DNA from: Anaerolineae bacterium
Lineage (GTDB): Bacteria; Chloroflexota; Anaerolineae; 4572-78; J111
DNA: 61,381 nt
Direction: 5' to 3'
Assembly: GCA_023382535.1 (NCBI GenBank)
Contig: JAHDWA010000057.1
Coordinates: 1-61,381, forward strand
Numbering within the stretch: position 1 is the stretch's first letter; every line of letters starts with the position of its first letter. The translations under genes and the position numbers were made by a program. The notes under the pieces were generated by a model, which had not been told where the DNA came from, ran no database searches, and saw nothing but the letters and a program-made list of their open reading frames with translations. This document shows, piece after piece, positions 57,833 to 61,381 of this stretch.

Positions 57833-59473
57833 GTGCTACACAAAGAGTTCCTCAGAGGCATCCCTCTTTTCAATAATCTTAATGACGACGACTTACGCCT
57901 GATTGCCGGCTGTCTGCGCCCGGAAAGTTACCCCAAGGGGACGGTCATCTTTCGGGAGGGCGATTTTGGCGATACCATGTATGTGGTCGAGTCGGGCCAG
58001 GTTGTCGTGTTTCGGGAGGCAACCGGGGAAAAAGTAGCCACTTTGGGGCCGGGCACGTTCGTCGGGGAGATTTCGCTGCTGTTAGGTCAGCCGCGCACGG
58101 CCAGCCTGGAAGTTGCGCTTGACGCCCAATTGTGGGCCTTGAACAAGCAGGATTTTGAAGCCCTCGTCAGCACCCGCCCGGCGATTGCCCTGGAAATGAC
58201 GCGCGAGCTGAGCAAGCGCCTGGTCCGCACCACCCGGCGGAGACGCCCCCATCTGCCCCGGCGGATCACGGCGCTGCTGGGCAGCCAGAAAGCGTTAGCC
58301 CTGGGCCGGGCGCTCCAAACCCAACTCAAATCGCCCATTGGTGTGCTGCCCCTGCCCGGCGCGGCGATGGCCGGAGCCGCAGATATCACCCTCAGCGGCG
58401 GCTTAATGTTTCTCGGCCACGGCGACCTGACCGTCGAGTCGCTGGCCGAAAGCCTGAGCTACCAGGTGGAAGTTTTCAAGCATATCCTCTTGATCCTGCC
58501 GGACGAGCCGGACCCGCTGGCCCAAAAAGCGGTGGACCTGGCCGATACGGTGGTCAGCATCGGCCCGCCGCCGGCCTGGATTTCGAGCCGCAAGGACAAA
58601 AAGGATGTCTGGCAGGTCGGCGACGCGGCGGAGGACCCATCTCGAATAGCCCGGCGGCTGACCGGTCGCACCGTGGGCCTGGCCCTGTCGAGCGGTGGCT
58701 CGCGCGGCCTGGCTCATATCGGGGTCATCAAAGTTTTGCTGGAGGAAAAGATTCCGGTGGACCTGGTCGCCGGCACCAGCGCCGGGGCCTGGTTCAGCGC
58801 CTTCTATGCCCTGGGCTGGGACTGGCCGCGCTTTGCCCGCTTTACCGAGGAAATTAAAAGCTTCAACCGCTTCCCCAATTGGGATTTCAACATTCCGCCC
58901 CGCACGGCCATTTTGAAAGGCCGCCTGGCCCGCGACCGGATCATCAACCGCAGCGTCGAGGGGCGGACCTTTGCCGAGGTCAAAACGCCGCTGTACATCG
59001 TCGCCGCCGATATTTTTACCGGCGAAGAGGTCGTTTTTGACTCCGGTCCTCTGGCCGACGCCATTCGCGCCAGCCTCAGCCTGCCGGTGCTGGTGGACCC
59101 CTGGCAGTATCAGGGCCGCTTTTTGGTGGACGGCGGGATTGTCAACCCGTTGCCGGCCAGCGTGCTGCGGGAACGGGGCGCGGATATTGTCATTGCCTCC
59201 AGCGTGGTCCAGCCCATGCGCGATTCCTTCAGCGGGCGCAAAGACCGCCGCCCCAGCATCCTGCAGGTGGTGTTCAATATGTTCAGCGCCATGGAAGCCG
59301 AAGTGATTGACAAGCAGTTGCCCCTGATTGACGTACTGATCCACCACAAAGTCGCGGCCAAGCACAGCCTGGATTTTGAGCAGGTTCACGATTTGGTGCG
59401 CATGGGCGAGGAGTCAGCCCGGCGCATGCTGCCGGAGATCAAAGCGGCGATTGAGTCGCCGCCGGAGGGGTAG
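57833..59473 (+). CDS. Patatin-like phospholipase with cyclic nucleotide-binding domain (NTE type)
   Basis: 546 residues, GTG start with GGGAG nine bases upstream. Residues 10-125 are a cyclic nucleotide-binding fold (LFNNLNDDDLRLIAGCL, YVVESGQVVVFRE, GEISLLLGQPRTASLEV). A Rossmann-like middle domain follows (about 160-265). The patatin domain begins with LALSSGGSRGLAHIGVIKVL (oxyanion GGxR), has nucleophile Ser316 in AGTSAGAW, and Asp433 in FLVDGGIVNPLP, completing the Ser-Asp dyad. It resembles the bacterial and eukaryotic neuropathy target esterase group that hydrolyses lysophospholipids. Which nucleotide it binds is unknown. Confidence 0.93.
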   Translation: MLHKEFLRGIPLFNNLNDDDLRLIAGCLRPESYPKGTVIFREGDFGDTMYVVESGQVVVFREATGEKVATLGPGTFVGEISLLLGQPRTASLEVALDAQLWALNKQDFEALVSTRPAIALEMTRELSKRLVRTTRRRRPHLPRRITALLGSQKALALGRALQTQLKSPIGVLPLPGAAMAGAADITLSGGLMFLGHGDLTVESLAESLSYQVEVFKHILLILPDEPDPLAQKAVDLADTVVSIGPPPAWISSRKDKKDVWQVGDAAEDPSRIARRLTGRTVGLALSSGGSRGLAHIGVIKVLLEEKIPVDLVAGTSAGAWFSAFYALGWDWPRFARFTEEIKSFNRFPNWDFNIPPRTAILKGRLARDRIINRSVEGRTFAEVKTPLYIVAADIFTGEEVVFDSGPLADAIRASLSLPVLVDPWQYQGRFLVDGGIVNPLPASVLRERGADIVIASSVVQPMRDSFSGRKDRRPSILQVVFNMFSAMEAEVIDKQLPLIDVLIHHKVAAKHSLDFEQVHDLVRMGEESARRMLPEIKAAIESPPEG

Positions 59474-59505
59474 GTATTCAGGTGTGAGGTGGGGATAAAG
59501 CAAGC

Positions 59506-59627
59506 CTGTAGCGGCCTGAGCTTAGCCGCCGAGCCAGCAGGAGCGGGTATGCTAAAAAGTGACATCGCGGGCAAGCTGTGATCAACAATCGCTGCGATAG
59601 GCGGTCGGCTGTAGCGAATGGTTAGCC
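59506..59627 (-). repeat. Degenerate attC-like site
   Basis: On the minus strand it begins GGCTAACCATTCGC and continues ACAGCCGACCGCC, very like the 5' half of known attC sites. The 3' half, GGCGGCTAAGCTCAGGC, resembles the usual CGGCTTAACTCAAGC box, but the final GTTRRRY is lost (CGCTACA). It follows the antitoxin gene by 30 bases. It may be an inactive terminal site. Confidence 0.4.
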
Positions 59628-59657
59628 AGCCCAGGGTGGAACAAGTATCTCATTGCC

Positions 59658-59882
59658 TTACTCATTATACCGCCGCCCTTCTTGAATAAATTGAACAATC
59701 TCGGTCGCCTTTATCCCTAAATCTATCCCCGATACATCTAAAGGTGATGCCTTTTTGGTGACAGGTTTGACCACAAACTCTTGACCATCTTTCCGTTTTA
59801 TTCTTACTTCCCCTTCTTCCAAGACTTCATCTAATAATTGGGCTAACTTTTGCCTTGCTTCAGAATAAGTATAGACCATCAT
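59658..59882 (-). CDS. Phd/YefM-type antitoxin-like protein
   Basis: 74 residues. YTYSEARQKLAQLLDEVLEEGEVRIKRKDGQEFVVKP is the Phd/YefM DNA-binding pattern, followed by an acidic toxin-binding tail. The ATG is two bases after the stop of the PIN toxin gene, so this antitoxin is the second gene of its operon, the reverse of the usual order. Confidence 0.78.
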   Translation of the reverse strand: MMVYTYSEARQKLAQLLDEVLEEGEVRIKRKDGQEFVVKPVTKKASPLDVSGIDLGIKATEIVQFIQEGRRYNE

Positions 59883-59884
59883 TG

Positions 59885-60280
59885 TTACACCCTTATCACT
59901 TTGACCTTAAACTGTTCGGCTATTGTTAGTAGTGTCTCATCTAAGGAAAGTAGTACCGTATTATATTTTTGAGCACAGCGGAGCAAATATGCATCGTAAG
60001 CATAAATATTCCATTGTTTGGCAATACTCAAAGCCTCTTCCAACTCAATTTCAACAAAGCGGATGGGAATTTGCTTATAGATCTCAACCGCTTTGAGTGA
60101 CTCCTCCAAGCTGATACGATTTCGTTTGAACATAGCTGAAAAAGCATTGCCAATTTCCCAATGAATGGAGGCAGGAGCAATGAGATCAGCTGCTTGCGTC
60201 GCTTGAATAATGGCTGGTTTGGAAGATTCATTGACAATAACGGCAATAATAATTGAGGTATCTACAACAATATCTACCAT
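59885..60280 (-). CDS. vapC: PIN-domain toxin (VapC family), cassette-borne
   Basis: 131 residues. The PIN acidic residues are in DIVVDTSIIIAVI (Asp), SIHWEIGNAF (Glu), IYAYDAYLLRCA (Asp) and LLSLDETL (Asp). It is much more AT-rich than the chromosome. A perfect palindrome at 60299-60314 lies just upstream. Toxin-antitoxin pairs are common in integron cassette arrays, where they stabilise the array. Confidence 0.88.
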   Translation of the reverse strand: MVDIVVDTSIIIAVIVNESSKPAIIQATQAADLIAPASIHWEIGNAFSAMFKRNRISLEESLKAVEIYKQIPIRFVEIELEEALSIAKQWNIYAYDAYLLRCAQKYNTVLLSLDETLLTIAEQFKVKVIRV

Positions 60281-60298
60281 AAGCTACCCTTATCATAT

Positions 60299-60314
60299 TT
60301 GTACAATTGTACAA
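60299..60314. promoter_or_regulatory. Palindromic operator TTGTACAATTGTACAA
   Basis: A perfect 16-base palindrome 19 bases upstream of the PIN toxin start on the minus strand. It is a likely binding site for the Phd-like antitoxin. Confidence 0.6.
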
Positions 60315-60405
60315 TATTGTAGCGCATATGGGATAAATGGTAAAATTTGTTGAGCGATTCTATCGGTTTAATTGGGGGAAGAAGGAACACAAGCAGGTTT
60401 TGGCT

Positions 60406-60526
60406 GGCTAACGCCCTGCGCATCACCCGCGCCCATGAAACGCTAAATTAAAGGCTGGCTCAAAGCGCATAAGTCACCTTCAATAAATGCCAGGGTTGTG
60501 GCGTCGGGTGGATGCGCTTGTTGGGC
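60406..60526 (-). repeat. attC site of the DUF3592 cassette
   Basis: On the minus strand it begins with GCCCAAC (60526-60520, R'' consensus RYYYAAC) and ends with GTTAGCC (60412-60406, one mismatch to GTTRRRY). GCGCATC near the start pairs with GATGCGC near the end (60511-60517 and 60418-60424), and GGGTG/CACCC and GGCG/CGCC extend the stem. The 121-base length and imperfect palindrome are typical of attC. Confidence 0.68.
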
Positions 60527-60552
60527 CGCGTTTTGTGCACATTGATTTCTTG

Positions 60553-61278
60553 CTATTCCCACCTGACAAGATGTTCCGGTACTAAATTGTGAGGCGTGAC
60601 ATACCTTGATTTAATTTGATGATTTTCAACCAATCTAACTTTTACTCGCCTGTTAGTTACCTGAAGCACTGTGACTTTCGTACCCCAAAATAATGCATCT
60701 GCAAATCTTTGCCTACACCAAACTAATCGGTCGTCCTGTTGAAAATTTGGGCTGTAGCTTGGGTCCGTAATACGAAAATAACCACTATTATGATCTATAC
60801 TACCCCTACGATAAACTCCTGCCGCAGCGAGCCCCGGTACTATCGGATATAAAAATAACCAGGGTAAAGTAGCCAAAAAAATAAAAAACAGCGTGGCACT
60901 TATAAGAAAACCAAAACTTATCGAAGATACGTCAGAGGGTTGGTCAGGGAAATATCTTACAGTGAGAGTATCTTGATTGGGTGCGCTAAATGGAGGGCAA
61001 CCGACTGTTTCACTTTTACTGTATTCTTTGCCTTCGACCTCATATTTATACGTAATCGAACAATATACTCCATATCGTCCTGTACCATTTCTGGATGAAC
61101 TTACAACTTTGGCTTGTGTGGGTATACCAAATAGATAGAACTGTCCCCACCCTATCCAAAGGATACTAAGGCAAAGGATGAGTGCTCCGTCAATTAATAA
61201 AGCTATAGAAAGAAAACCAATTTTCTGAAAGGTTGTAAGCCTGGAGAACTCTCTAGCGATTGTACTTACGACTATCAT
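60553..61278 (-). CDS. DUF3592 membrane protein in an integron-like cassette
   Basis: 241 residues. Two hydrophobic regions (about residues 18-45 and 125-155) flank an extracytoplasmic beta domain of the DUF3592 type: PTQAKVVSSSRNGTGRYGVYCSITYKYEVEGKEYSKSETVGCPPF and LTVRYFPDQPSDV. The C-terminal 85 residues are a beta-rich cytoplasmic part without known relatives. The ATG has no ribosome-binding site, which is common in cassette genes. The gene is AT-rich and follows directly on the attC fragment at 61323. Function unknown. Confidence 0.75.
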   Translation of the reverse strand: MIVVSTIAREFSRLTTFQKIGFLSIALLIDGALILCLSILWIGWGQFYLFGIPTQAKVVSSSRNGTGRYGVYCSITYKYEVEGKEYSKSETVGCPPFSAPNQDTLTVRYFPDQPSDVSSISFGFLISATLFFIFLATLPWLFLYPIVPGLAAAGVYRRGSIDHNSGYFRITDPSYSPNFQQDDRLVWCRQRFADALFWGTKVTVLQVTNRRVKVRLVENHQIKSRYVTPHNLVPEHLVRWE

Positions 61279-61322
61279 AGGGCTGATTTATCAAACCAAC
61301 GACAGAGGATCAAGCGTTAGCG

Positions 61323-61381
61323 GCCCAACGTTTGAGTTAAGCCGCACCGGGTCAGGCGTACAGAGACACATCCACCCTTAG
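61323..61381 (-). repeat. 3' half of an attC site, cut by the window edge
   Basis: On the minus strand it reads GCGGCTTAACTCAAAC then GTTGGGC (61329-61323), a near match to the 3' box and R' core of class 1 integron attC sites. The rest lies outside the window. It marks the start of the DUF3592 cassette. Confidence 0.65.

Larger units (their letters stand above)
59506..61381 (-). mobile_element. Integron-type gene cassette array, partial, oriented leftwards
   Basis: Three attC-like sites (59506-59627, 60406-60526, 61323 onwards) bound two AT-rich gene units whose genes all read on the minus strand. On that strand the units have the order gene then attC, as in integron cassettes. The cassette with the DUF3592 gene would be about 917 bases between the two G^TT points (near 61329 and 60412). 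No integrase gene is in the window; it would lie to the right. The left end grades into chromosomal sequence after the patatin gene. Confidence 0.6.

Noticed and set aside
58403..59389. A 328-codon frame antisense to the patatin gene
   Set aside because: The patatin domain with its Ser/Asp dyad is coded on the plus strand; the antisense protein has no family features.
59506..61381. Integrase gene or attI within the window
   Set aside because: No tyrosine recombinase frame is present on either strand; any integrase must lie beyond the right edge.

Overview
The window looks like a piece of chromosome from a member of the Chloroflexota (Anaerolineae or a nearby class). The evidence is the gene content (ScpA without an adjacent ScpB, Fhs next to FchA, several membrane histidine kinases, VanZ and LCP proteins, membrane glycosyltransferases of GT39/GT87 type), a GC-rich coding background with AT-rich islands, and many dispersed short repeats. 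No rRNA, tRNA, CRISPR array or complete transposase gene was found. The lineage is an inference, not a measurement.

Layout. 1-8.0 kb holds signalling genes: two hybrid-free histidine kinases, a degenerate receiver protein, a DUF2513 protein on an AT-rich island, a Rieske protein and an LCP-family envelope protein. 8.3-18.3 kb is housekeeping: a glycosyltransferase, VanZ, ScpA, a TolB-like propeller, RsmD, a PrsW-type protease, and the one-carbon pair Fhs/FchA. 18.4-22.2 kb is an OmpR-type two-component system followed by two tandem leucine-rich-repeat lipoproteins, the second frameshifted. 22.6-32.5 kb is the most distinctive block. It holds two coiled-coil anchored proteins, two proline-rich proteins sharing a C-terminal Gly/Ser tag, a haem-binding CxxCH protein, ApbE, a bis-haem-b-like membrane protein, a 12-haem cytochrome c, a ferric-reductase-like membrane protein and a NarL-type kinase. 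I read it as an envelope or extracellular electron-transfer locus that I cannot match to a described system. 32.6-39.0 kb: MalQ, an aminotransferase, a DtxR-type regulator, a flavoprotein and a DUF4139 protein.

39.0-52.9 kb is mostly on the minus strand and is devoted to envelope glycans: an MFS-HEAT fusion, two very hydrophobic glycosyltransferases, a flippase-like protein, two sugar-nucleotide epimerases and a methyltransferase, with CysH and a PIN toxin-antitoxin pair between them. 52.9-59.5 kb carries UvrB, a second PIN module, a GH18-like protein and a cyclic-nucleotide-binding patatin phospholipase. The right end (59.5-61.4 kb) looks like part of an integron cassette array: attC-like sites flank an AT-rich PIN/antitoxin pair and a DUF3592 gene, all oriented leftwards, so any integrase would lie to the right of the window.

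Three repeat phenomena run through the whole window. First, heptanucleotide and octanucleotide tandem repeats resemble the STRR repeats of cyanobacteria; those lying inside genes fall only in envelope glycosyltransferase genes, where copy-number change would shift the frame. Second, strings of short hairpins keep their spacing while their stems vary with compensation. Third, there are MITE-like palindromes and inverted GGTGACNGGCACTT pairs.
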